Positions 55,515 through 62,734 of a stretch of DNA of 64,000 nucleotides are shown piece by piece. Where the stretch lies: NCBI GenBank assembly GCA_963726785.1, contig CAVSDJ010000010.1, positions 496,001 to 560,000 on the forward strand, given 5' to 3'. Each line of letters opens with the position of its first letter. The stretch's first letter is position 1. The position numbers and the translations under genes are program-made. Origin of the DNA: DATEKX01 sp963726785. GTDB taxonomy: Bacteria > Acidobacteriota > Blastocatellia > UBA7656. The notes beneath the pieces were generated by a model. It had not been told where the DNA came from. It did no database searches and saw nothing but the letters and a program-made list of their open reading frames with translations.

Positions 55515-56737
55515 TTCCAATCTCCTTCGGCAAGCATGGCCTCGGCCAACTGCATCAACTCATCCCTCTCGGCATGACTCTCAAGCCGCATCTGTAAATA
55601 GTCGCGCACTGTGCCCACAACATTCTGAACGCGCTCAGGTGTGAAATGCGCATCACTGGAACCGGTCACGCCGTCCTCTATGACGTCTCGGTGATACCAG
55701 CGTGGAAAGACTGCTTCTATACTCTGGGAAATCTCGTTCAGGTTGTGACGGTCTGGCCGGTAATGCAATTTGTATTGAACAAGCGCTCTATCAGGCTCCT
55801 GCTGTTTGAATCGCTCAGCCAAGTGAGGCAACTCCGCGTCCGGGTCTTTTATCTCGACTCGATAAATAGGCGTGCTATCGAGCCTGAGCAGCGTCGGTTC
55901 GCTGACCAACTTGGAACCCACTATTTCAAACAGCACGGCGCTCTTTTCATCTTCACTTTCACTGATCTCCAGTCGTTCGATACTTCCTGCGTAGCGAATG
56001 TGCGAAGCGCCGCTCACGGCCTCCTGCGGCTTATGTATGTGACCGTATGCGACGTAGGCATATTCGGCGGGAATATCGCTCGGCTCGAAAATCACGTCTT
56101 CGACTTCGCTCAGGCGGAAAAGCGAGTGGAGCTTTGCGCCGCGCACATGTACGTGGCTCATCAGCACGCACGGGCGCTCAGGCGTGACCTGCCTCTTAAG
56201 ATGGCTCAAGGCTTCTATGAATCGCTGCTGGATGGCTCTGTGCTTTTCTTCAATCGTGCGATAGCCGGTTTTCTCGCCGCGCAGGTAGCATCGCGGAGTT
56301 GGGTAGGGCATCAGCACGAACTGGACGAGATTGCCTTGAGCGTCGGCTAATTTGATCAGGCGCGGGTTTGGAGCTACGTAGAGGCGGCCAGTCGCGTGCG
56401 CGCCATTATTACTCTTTACTGCTGGCGCTGCCAGGTCGAGCGCATCGCGCAACGTCTCAAAAAAGATTTCGTTGTCGTGATTGCCACTGATGGCAAGAAT
56501 GGTCCCGCCACGCTCAAGAAACGGTAGGAATATACGCTTGATTTCAGCAACCGCAGCACGCACCTGCTCCTGCCTGAGCCGGTCACTGAACAGATCGCCC
56601 GTCGCCAGCATCGTGTCCACCTGATGCTCGTCAAGATAGGCGGCTATTTGCTCCAGCGCCCGCACAATGTCGGCGCTGCGGTCAATGCGGCCAAGGCTGT
56701 CGCCCATGTGCCAGTCGGATGTGTGGAGTATTCTCAC
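55511..56737 (-). CDS. Mre11/SbcD-type DNA exonuclease
   Basis: 408 residues with a GTG start; AGAGGAG lies six bases upstream. All calcineurin-type phosphoesterase motifs that bind two Mn ions are present: HTSDWHMGD at 5-13, ATGDLFSDR near 46-54, SGNHDNE near 83-89, MSHVHVRG near 190 and YGHIHKPQ near 230. The C-terminal capping and Rad50-binding region follows. With the Rad50 partner it would process double-strand ends, hairpins and protein-blocked ends. It lies 14 bases after herA and overlaps rad50. Confidence 0.93.
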   Translation of the reverse strand: MRILHTSDWHMGDSLGRIDRSADIVRALEQIAAYLDEHQVDTMLATGDLFSDRLRQEQVRAAVAEIKRIFLPFLERGGTILAISGNHDNEIFFETLRDALDLAAPAVKSNNGAHATGRLYVAPNPRLIKLADAQGNLVQFVLMPYPTPRCYLRGEKTGYRTIEEKHRAIQQRFIEALSHLKRQVTPERPCVLMSHVHVRGAKLHSLFRLSEVEDVIFEPSDIPAEYAYVAYGHIHKPQEAVSGASHIRYAGSIERLEISESEDEKSAVLFEIVGSKLVSEPTLLRLDSTPIYRVEIKDPDAELPHLAERFKQQEPDRALVQYKLHYRPDRHNLNEISQSIEAVFPRWYHRDVIEDGVTGSSDAHFTPERVQNVVGTVRDYLQMRLESHAERDELMQLAEAMLAEGDWK

Positions 56738-56751
56738 AGTGCGCTCCTCTT

Positions 56752-58608
56752 CTACTCGTCAATTATGTCCGAGATATCATCTGCGCCGTACGCGCTGCCA
56801 GAAGGGCTCTCATCTACTTCCCTCGGATTCATAGCCCACACAGGAAACGGCACGCGAATGTGCATAGGCTCACGAAAGTTGTCCTGTAGAACCAGTTTTT
56901 CATTGAGCGACAGGCTAGCGGCTTTGCGCCGCGCGCTCTTGCTGAGCATGCGCCACACAGTAGTTTCAAGCTCAAGCGGGCCTGTCTTGCCCAGCACTTG
57001 AATCGCCGAGCTTTCAATTACCTTTTCGGAAACTTTCGATGCCTGTTGCTGAGCCCCGAGCAATATAATGCCGCGAGAGCGCATTTCTGCAGCGACCGTT
57101 TCGATTAGTTGAGTGATTGAATCTCGCGAGCCGCGCGGAGCGAAACGATTCAGTTCATCAAGCGTGACCAGATATACCAGCCCGGCTATTTGATTAGTGC
57201 CAGTGCGTGCTTCGACCAACTGACGAAAGATAGTGGCTACGACGAACCGCTGAAGCTCCGGCTCGCCGGCAAGCGCAGCCAGGTCAACTATGATCGGGTC
57301 GCTCGTTTCAGCCCTGACCAGATCGAGCGGATTGCCCTGCTCATCGTCGCGTCGAAGCACACCGCGACTTTCGTAGACCAGCTTGAGCAGTCGGCGATAT
57401 AGCTTCTTCCAGGTGGAGGGATGATGCCCGCGCAATGTGCGGTTGTCTTCATTCGTTGCAGTTTCAGTATCAACCCAATCAAGTAGGCCTTGAAAAGTCG
57501 TTGGCCTGCCGCCGCGCAGGGAGCGATTTACCGAGCCATCGTTATTGACTCGCTCGTCGGTCAACCAGTTCTCTATATCAAGCACGAGTGCACTGAAGTT
57601 AGCATCATTAGCGTCGGCTTCTGCGAAGAGGTACGCAAGCAGCCCGCGCTCGATGACGTTCCGCAGACTCCAACTGAATGGCATCACGCCTTCTGTGCGT
57701 CCGGTCGGGACCGGCAGACTGTTACCTGGCTGTTGCGCAGCGTAAAAGCTCACGTTCCGAAACGGCACAGGGTCATCAATGCCGAGTTGCTGCCAATCGC
57801 GAAAATGGCGTTCGGGGTTATACCGATTGCTCCAACGATCAATGTAGAAGAGATCGAAGTTCTTGACATTGAGGATTATTGACACAATGCGCAGGCGAGC
57901 GGCGTCGGAAGGACGCTCCCTCTGTTGCCGCCGCGCTTCGCGGAGCAGCAGGTAATTGGTATGGAGTAAGAAGCTGGATTTCGTTCCCCTGCCCGACACG
58001 CCGTTGATGTTCATGTGCCCGCCGTTTGCTCCGAGCAGATAGTCGAGATCAATCTCGCCCGGCCCTGCTAACTGGTTTCCTCCGTTTTTAATCAGCCCAA
58101 TCCTGAGCGGTCGCTCCATTTGATCAGCACCATAAGCAATGCCTGCTTGGTCTGCATTGGCAAGCATCACATCGCTACGCTCTCGCGGCGGAATGAGCAC
58201 GGGCGGTTCTGTGCGAAGAATGCTTGCAATGCCGTAGCTGAATCCTTCGCTGTCAAAAGGCGGCTCATACCTTAGGTCTCCGTCGGCTTCACCTTGTTCG
58301 TCACTCATGCTCCGCTTGCGGCTCTGGCGGCGCACTTCGTCTACAATTGCATAAAACGTATAAATCTCGCTCGCGACTTCGCTTTCACAGGTGACAAGTT
58401 GAGTGCGTTCGACTAGCGCGTCTTCGGGGAACCAAAAGGAAAACTGCTCGCTGGTCGCTTCTTGATTAGGCGGCGCGCCAACTTTGCCGATGCAGATACG
58501 GCCATCGGACTTGGTCACGGGACCTCGCTCTCGCTGCCAAGGCTGTTTGTTGGTTTCAACATCATCTGGATTATTCGAGTCTAAGCTTCTTCGTGTAGCA
58601 TTGCTCAT
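56752..58608 (-). CDS. HerA-like DNA-translocating ATPase (DUF87/FtsK-HerA superfamily) with variant P-loop
   Basis: 618 residues; start supported by GAGGATG upstream. An N-terminal barrel-like region at about 35-170 (GRICIGKVGAPPNQEAT) resembles the HAS domain. The P-loop is INGVSGRGTKSSFLL at 201-215, one residue longer than GxxxxGK[ST]. Walker B and sensor are TLDELNRFAP near 480. RSRGIILLGAQQQASKV near 515 is the usual HerA stretch after it. ALVLDIENWL is a middle motif. In archaea HerA forms hexamers that drive NurA and work with Mre11-Rad50 on broken ends; the gene order here (nurA-herA-mre11-rad50) matches that set. Spacing is 10 bp from nurA and 14 bp to mre11. The P-loop variant leaves ATPase activity to be shown, although the rest of the core is intact. 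Confidence 0.82.
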   Translation of the reverse strand: MSNATRRSLDSNNPDDVETNKQPWQRERGPVTKSDGRICIGKVGAPPNQEATSEQFSFWFPEDALVERTQLVTCESEVASEIYTFYAIVDEVRRQSRKRSMSDEQGEADGDLRYEPPFDSEGFSYGIASILRTEPPVLIPPRERSDVMLANADQAGIAYGADQMERPLRIGLIKNGGNQLAGPGEIDLDYLLGANGGHMNINGVSGRGTKSSFLLHTNYLLLREARRQQRERPSDAARLRIVSIILNVKNFDLFYIDRWSNRYNPERHFRDWQQLGIDDPVPFRNVSFYAAQQPGNSLPVPTGRTEGVMPFSWSLRNVIERGLLAYLFAEADANDANFSALVLDIENWLTDERVNNDGSVNRSLRGGRPTTFQGLLDWVDTETATNEDNRTLRGHHPSTWKKLYRRLLKLVYESRGVLRRDDEQGNPLDLVRAETSDPIIVDLAALAGEPELQRFVVATIFRQLVEARTGTNQIAGLVYLVTLDELNRFAPRGSRDSITQLIETVAAEMRSRGIILLGAQQQASKVSEKVIESSAIQVLGKTGPLELETTVWRMLSKSARRKAASLSLNEKLVLQDNFREPMHIRVPFPVWAMNPREVDESPSGSAYGADDISDIIDE

Positions 58609-58618
58609 TTTTTCATCC

Positions 58619-59677
58619 TCACAAGTTTGTCAGGCGATAAAATCGGTTAATCAAAGTTTCGTTTTGGGTGAAGCTCGCGCCGAGGCTCTCTTCGGCCCGC
58701 TGAATGGGATGGATTGAAACTGAAGCGCGACCGTAACTTTGATCGCGACATCGCAACTGCGATATCAGCCGCGACAATCGACTGATATAGCTCCAATCTC
58801 TCTCAAGTGTCGTTTCAAAAAATCGTTGAGGTATCTCGACTCGCACTATGCCCCAGTTCGGAAGCTCGCCTCGCGCGCCATCGAGTTTCAGATACCACGA
58901 AATTACGTTGAGCTTTCCTTCCAGCCGAAAGGATGGGGTCCGCTGGCCTGGTCGTAAATTGTAGAAGACTCGCCATCCTTGCGGGTGCAGGTAATTCTGC
59001 GAATGCGTCTTGATTAATCCAACCACCGGGCAGTTCAGGTCATCGAACGCGCCTTCGTGCGGATCCAATCGGCCATCGACGAGAGTGGGCGCATCGGTTT
59101 CTCGCGCGAGCGCTTGTCTTTCAAGCCGCACCATTTCATCGTGCGAGCGGTTTTGAGTAGTACGCCGCATTCGCTCGAAGTCAAAGGTCCAGCCTCCTTC
59201 AAATGTCTTGCCCGGTTTAGGCTTTCGGCTGGGCAGCAATCGAAAGCCATTTTGCTGTAAGGCTATAGCAAAGCTTTCGACCTCATCCCATGGGAACAAA
59301 TCAACCATGAGCGACACGACGCGCTCGATTATAGAAAACTCCCTGCGAAGTTCACCCTTCACATCGCGCATTACAACGGCCCCGATCTGAGAGAGTCTCA
59401 CGGGCACGGGGTAGCCTTCACGGCTTTGAAGCCACGCAACAGTTTGCCCGACATCTTTGCCGTCAACGAATCTTTTGGGCTGCAAAGACCAGTTTGCAGG
59501 TTCATCATTTTCTTCGATGTCGAGAGGCCGCCAGTCGCCGTTTGCCGTTTCATAATCGAGATCGCGATTCTCGTCAGGCTCGTCGTCCATCATCAGCCCA
59601 TCGTCCAGCAGGAAAGGCTGCGCGTCGTAATTGCGCACGCGGCGCGCCCCGTTATTGAAGAGGAAATCAAGCCCCAT
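58619..59677 (-). CDS. NurA-like 5'-3' nuclease
   Basis: 352 residues; GGAG seven bases upstream of the ATG. The sequence is diverged, but the NurA active-site layout is visible: FVDGKDVG (Asp72) near the start of the domain, TLVDGRLDP (Asp201) and then PVVGLIKTHSQNYL with Lys223, as in the RNase H-like fold of NurA. VRVEIPQRF near 290 and the C-terminal helices complete it. The first 60 residues are an acidic extension (LLDDGLMMDDEPDENRDLDY) not typical of archaeal NurA. NurA uses HerA as motor to resect ends. Position directly before herA is strong support for an assignment that sequence similarity alone would leave moderate. Confidence 0.72.
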   Translation of the reverse strand: MGLDFLFNNGARRVRNYDAQPFLLDDGLMMDDEPDENRDLDYETANGDWRPLDIEENDEPANWSLQPKRFVDGKDVGQTVAWLQSREGYPVPVRLSQIGAVVMRDVKGELRREFSIIERVVSLMVDLFPWDEVESFAIALQQNGFRLLPSRKPKPGKTFEGGWTFDFERMRRTTQNRSHDEMVRLERQALARETDAPTLVDGRLDPHEGAFDDLNCPVVGLIKTHSQNYLHPQGWRVFYNLRPGQRTPSFRLEGKLNVISWYLKLDGARGELPNWGIVRVEIPQRFFETTLERDWSYISRLSRLISQLRCRDQSYGRASVSIHPIQRAEESLGASFTQNETLINRFYRLTNL

Positions 59678-59689
59678 CTCATCACTCCA

Positions 59690-60415
59690 TCAGTTCAGCC
59701 TCGGCTGTTCAACTCGTAGCAAGCCAAGATTGCGAAGCCGCCAGCGCATAGCCGCCACGCTGACCAACATATCGGTCGCCATCCGCCAGATGAGGTCCTC
59801 GCCTTGAAAATTAACGGCGAGCCGTTCAGCAAGCTCGCGAACAACTGTTTCAGGCATGAGTAACTCGGCGGCGAATTCGTTTGCTTCGCGCTCCATTTGC
59901 TCCATCGGAGGCAGCAGGCGTGCATAGTCGGATGTTTCACTCAAAGTAATCTTGCTCGCCGGAAGGACATCAGGCTCAAGGTCCGATTCCGAAAGAGGAA
60001 GCGCATCCATCGCCTCAATCAAAATCGGGTCATCGCCGGTCCTCGCGGCATCAAGGAGCGGGCGGAAGTGCAACAGGTAATGCCCAAGCTCATGAGCCGC
60101 GGAGAAGCGACGGCGGACAAGGAGGTCATCCCTTTCAACGAAGATGCTTCCGAACCTCTGGCTGACATAAAGAAATCCCGCAAGCAAATCATCGCTCAGG
60201 TCACACGGAGGCTCTGTCAGACCGCCGCGCTGCAACAGGAGATTAATTGCCGACCGGCTTGTCAGTCCCGTTATCTCTGCGCAGGTCAGGTTGTAATTGC
60301 TTATCAACTCGCCGAGCGGCGTGACCGAATGATCAGCCGAAGGCGGCAGTCCCGCCGCCTCGTATAGAGAGGCAATTGCATCTTGAATGGTTGGTGATTG
60401 ATAGCGGGCTGTCAT
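59690..60415 (-). CDS. ImmA/IrrE-family metallopeptidase
   Basis: 241 residues. The zinc motif AAHELGHYLLHF has HELGH at 108-112, and the third-ligand helix MEREANEFAAELLMPE is at about 174-189, the classic pattern of the family. The front region (about 35-65) has a helical segment (CAEITGLTSRSAINLLLQRG). IrrE (PprI) of Deinococcus cleaves the DdrO repressor after DNA damage and ImmA cleaves a mobile-element repressor, so the usual role is damage-triggered proteolysis of a regulator. No XRE-type target is encoded nearby; the adjacent 198-residue protein is the obvious candidate substrate. The ATG overlaps the previous stop by four bases. Confidence 0.85.
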   Translation of the reverse strand: MTARYQSPTIQDAIASLYEAAGLPPSADHSVTPLGELISNYNLTCAEITGLTSRSAINLLLQRGGLTEPPCDLSDDLLAGFLYVSQRFGSIFVERDDLLVRRRFSAAHELGHYLLHFRPLLDAARTGDDPILIEAMDALPLSESDLEPDVLPASKITLSETSDYARLLPPMEQMEREANEFAAELLMPETVVRELAERLAVNFQGEDLIWRMATDMLVSVAAMRWRLRNLGLLRVEQPRLN

Positions 60416-61008
60416 TTTCTTTCATCCTTGTTTGGCGTATCGAGCTTTGAAGAACGCCGCTGGCGACGAGTGGCCGCCAGTCGCGCTGCGTACTGTTCGC
60501 GTCCCATCGAAAGAAATATTGCCGTTTCACGAAATAACTTCTGGAATTGTTCACTAAGCGAAAAGCCCAGACGCTCGAAAAACTGACCCACTCCGCGCTT
60601 GCTTAGATCATCGGGCAATCCTACTTCAGATTGGCGCAGTTGCTGAATGACGGCCCTTACTTCTTGCCCTTTGAGCATAGCGTCGGACTGCAATCGAGCA
60701 ACGACATCGCCCACGGTCAGAGGCAGCAAATCCTTTTCCTCATTCTCAACGGTCAACCCTGATGGGATATGCTTGCGAAGTAACTGGCGCACGGTCTCGG
60801 CGTCGCTTTCTTTACCAGCGTCATCATCCTCATAGGCGTATACCTCGTTGATCTCCAGGATCAGCTTCTCAAGCCTTTGATCGTGCTCAGCTTCGTCTAA
60901 GACCGCCGCTACTGTTTTGAAATCGCCGGAATCGAGCGCACAGACGTACCGGCATAGCAGCTTTTCGTGCTCAAGCTGACGCGTGTCTTCAGTCTGGCGG
61001 TTGCTCAT
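60412..61008 (-). CDS. Helical protein of unknown function, candidate sigma-factor regulator
   Basis: 198 residues, soluble and strongly helical, with no membrane segment. The N-terminal part (LLCRYVCALDSGDFKTVAAV, LDEAEHDQRLEKLILEINEV) resembles a helical module often encoded with ECF sigma factors, followed by an acidic stretch (YEDDDAGKESDAE). The rest (TVGDVVARLQSDAMLKGQEV, LPDDLSKRGVGQFFERLGFS) and a basic tail ending KDERK follow. It overlaps the sigma stop by one base (TAATG) and the peptidase start by four. Position between a sigma factor and an IrrE-like peptidase suggests a cytoplasmic anti-sigma or adaptor that the peptidase could remove. That is inference; I recognise no named family. 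Confidence 0.55.
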   Translation of the reverse strand: MSNRQTEDTRQLEHEKLLCRYVCALDSGDFKTVAAVLDEAEHDQRLEKLILEINEVYAYEDDDAGKESDAETVRQLLRKHIPSGLTVENEEKDLLPLTVGDVVARLQSDAMLKGQEVRAVIQQLRQSEVGLPDDLSKRGVGQFFERLGFSLSEQFQKLFRETAIFLSMGREQYAARLAATRRQRRSSKLDTPNKDERK

Positions 61009-61634
61009 TATCTTTTGCCCCCCTGATTGCTTTGTTGATTCAGCAAAGCTTCGCGCAGCCGACCTATTGCGCGATAGAGCCGAACGCGAGCCGCGCCCGG
61101 CGCGATGCCAATCGCTTGCGCAAGCGACTTGCCATCCATTTCTTCGAGAACAGCAAGTCGCAATACTTTCTGATCTTCTTCACCGACAAGGGCGAGCATT
61201 CGATTTACTTCCTCGTTGGCTTCGGTTTCCTCAGCCGCGCTTTCGACCGAAAAGTGCGCAAGTCGCTCGAATATCTCATCCTCGCTTAAGGCTTTGTCAT
61301 TACTGCCACAGGCGCGAGCGCGAATTTCATGCTTATCGCGCCTTGCGGTTTTAGCCTTTTTGCGACAGATCAAGTTGGCGGCTATGCCGAGCAGCCACGC
61401 CATTGGCTGGCGCGAAGAATCGAATCGCTCCGCGTGTTCGAGCGCTTCTATAAAAACTTCATTCAGTAGTTCCTTGGCCGCATCACTCTCGGTAAAACCG
61501 GCTCGCCTGGCGTAAGAGCGCAGCGTTCTTAGCAAAAGGTTCGCATTATTTTCAACAAAACTGTGCAGCAGAGTGGCTCCATCTATAATAGAAAAATCCT
61601 TTGAAGTTGCCACTCCCTTGATGTCAGACTCCAT
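61008..61634 (-). CDS. ECF-type RNA polymerase sigma factor
   Basis: 208 residues from the ATG at 61634, chosen for AGGAGG four bases upstream; a GTG five codons earlier is less likely. Region 2 is at about 40-100 (AAKELLNEVFIEALEHAERF, QPMAWLLGIAANLICRKKAK). An acidic linker (NDKALSEDEIFERLAHF) follows. Region 4 is at about 140-195 (LVGEEDQKVLRLAVLEEMDG, KSLAQAIGIAPGAARVRLYR). It is the first gene of the seven-gene operon and probably directs its transcription. The 300 bases upstream (61635-61950) contain the likely promoter but no gene, and I cannot assign its -35 and -10 boxes with confidence. Confidence 0.9.
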   Translation of the reverse strand: MESDIKGVATSKDFSIIDGATLLHSFVENNANLLLRTLRSYARRAGFTESDAAKELLNEVFIEALEHAERFDSSRQPMAWLLGIAANLICRKKAKTARRDKHEIRARACGSNDKALSEDEIFERLAHFSVESAAEETEANEEVNRMLALVGEEDQKVLRLAVLEEMDGKSLAQAIGIAPGAARVRLYRAIGRLREALLNQQSNQGGKR

Positions 61635-61950
61635 TCGGCCTCCTGGCACCTCAACTAGGAACTAGTTGATCTGTCTATTGGTAAATTCAGTTTAGGGGCT
61701 GAAAATGTTACATCCGTTTAATGTTTAAGACGTAAAATGAGAGCTTAACCGTGCAATTATTTTACCCTTTAAGATCAAAATTACTATAGTTTTGACCGAC
61801 GGGATTAACATTGCTGTGCCGGTTCATTTAGTAAGAATATCTCTACTTCTGCCTTGTGCCGTTTACTGAAAACGCTTCGACTGCCAAGAAAAATTGAAGA
61901 ATAGTAGCCAATCAGGAATTTGAATATATACTTCATTAGCCGATGCTTAG
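61635..61950 (-). promoter_or_regulatory. AT-rich upstream region of the sigma-Mre11-Rad50 operon
   Basis: About 315 non-coding bases, clearly more AT-rich than the genes around it. They contain AGGAGG for the sigma gene at the left edge. The promoter of the operon must lie here or further right. No operator palindrome stands out by eye. Confidence 0.4.
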
Positions 61951-62118
61951 AAACATAGAGATTACGCTACAGCAGCCAGTTTCTTTGCCGATAATGTTCG
62001 CTACGCTGATCCTCTGCGATACAGCTTCAGCAGCAAAGCTGAGTTGCAAACATTCTTTGAGAATGATAAGGGCTACCCTCAAAACTACCGGGGCAAAAAT
62101 TCAGGCGCTCAAATATGA
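61951..62118 (+). pseudogene. Coding remnant, possibly NTF2/SnoaL-like
   Basis: After a stop at 61948-61950 the plus strand is open and reads KHRDYATAASFFADNVRYAD, PLRYSFSSKAELQTFFENDK and GYPQNYRGKNSGAQI. No start codon is present. The FFADNVRYADPLRYSFSSKAEL stretch (22 residues across two segments) recalls SnoaL/NTF2-like small proteins. A decayed fragment; weak call. Confidence 0.3.
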
Positions 62119-62228
62119 TCCGAGCCTCAAACTTTAAGACAATTGAAGGGATAAAAAGAGGCAGACCGCCAAAAGCTCAAACCGTTAAAGCTACAGTCAA
62201 ACGAAAGAAAGGTAAGCTTGGAAAGTAA
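62115..62228 (+). CDS. Very short AT-hook-like peptide
   Basis: A 37-residue frame with ATG start contains KRGRPPK, the AT-hook core, followed by a basic tail (VKRKKGKLGK). It has no clear ribosome-binding site. It may be the C-terminus of a lost DNA-binding protein fused by frameshift to the remnant before it. Confidence 0.25.
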   Translation: MIRASNFKTIEGIKRGRPPKAQTVKATVKRKKGKLGK

Positions 62229-62273
62229 GCTACTGTGGATTCAATGTGTCCTACAATGTGTCCACCAATAAAG

Positions 62274-62296
62274 AAGGCGACCATAATAGTCGCCTT
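62274..62296. terminator. Hairpin next to tRNA fragment copy 3
   Basis: Arms AAGGCGAC (62274-62281) and GTCGCCTT (62289-62296) with a seven-base loop. The minus-strand 3' side is T-rich (CTTCTTTATT). Just to the left are two direct repeats of CAATGTGTCC (from 62242). Confidence 0.45.
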
Positions 62297-62314
62297 TACC
62301 GTTGCAAATAATGA

Positions 62315-62365
62315 TGAGCCGTGAAGGACTCGAACCTTCGACCCACTGGTTAAAAGTTCTAAGCA
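62315..62365 (-). other. tRNA-Lys 3'-half fragment, copy 3 (candidate attachment site)
   Basis: The minus strand reads TGCTTAGAACTTTTAACC, then a short variable part, T arm GAAGG-TTCGAGT-CCTTC and ACGGCTCA. It matches copy 1 (11155-11204) at all but a few positions, including bases before the anticodon loop that are not complementary to the anticodon stem. No 5' tRNA half is adjacent. Confidence 0.65.
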
Positions 62366-62496
62366 ACCGTGTCACTGTGTACTTCCTTGTCTATAAATCA
62401 AGCATTTAAGTGCCGCCTTGTCCATAGCGTGTTACGACTTTTTTTGCTGTCTGCTGTCAAGGTTGCTGTCAGGACTGAAACCGCTGAACGTTGGTT

Positions 62497-62640
62497 CTAT
62501 TCAAGCATGAATACATCGCCAAGTCCTGTCTCGCAAGCAGACATCACGACCAGTTTCGTGCCCCAGAGATCCAGCCCTGCTGCTTCAAGGGCGGTTAGCA
62601 CGCCTTTATCAGTGCGGCTCCGGCGTTTGTTGAAGTTCAG
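62497..62640 (-). pseudogene. CHAT-domain (caspase-like) protein fragment
   Basis: The minus strand encodes DKGVLTALEAAGLDLWGTKL, then VVMSACETGLGDVF and a stop at 62497. SACETG holds the catalytic Cys of CHAT-domain peptidases, and LTALEAAGLDLWGTKLVV is their standard flank. There is no start and the catalytic His region is missing, so this is a remnant. CHAT proteins often carry TPR arrays, so it may be linked to the TPR debris at 22.4-22.7 kb, which also abuts a tRNA fragment. The neighbouring bases 62366-62496 and 62641-62734 show no gene. Confidence 0.65.
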
Positions 62641-62734
62641 TAGCGGGTTTTATCCCATATCGGCTTGTTGGGCAATTCTTGCTTCTTATCAGCCAGGAAG
62701 AAGCCGTTCGTGGCGATGCGCAATATTAATGCCG

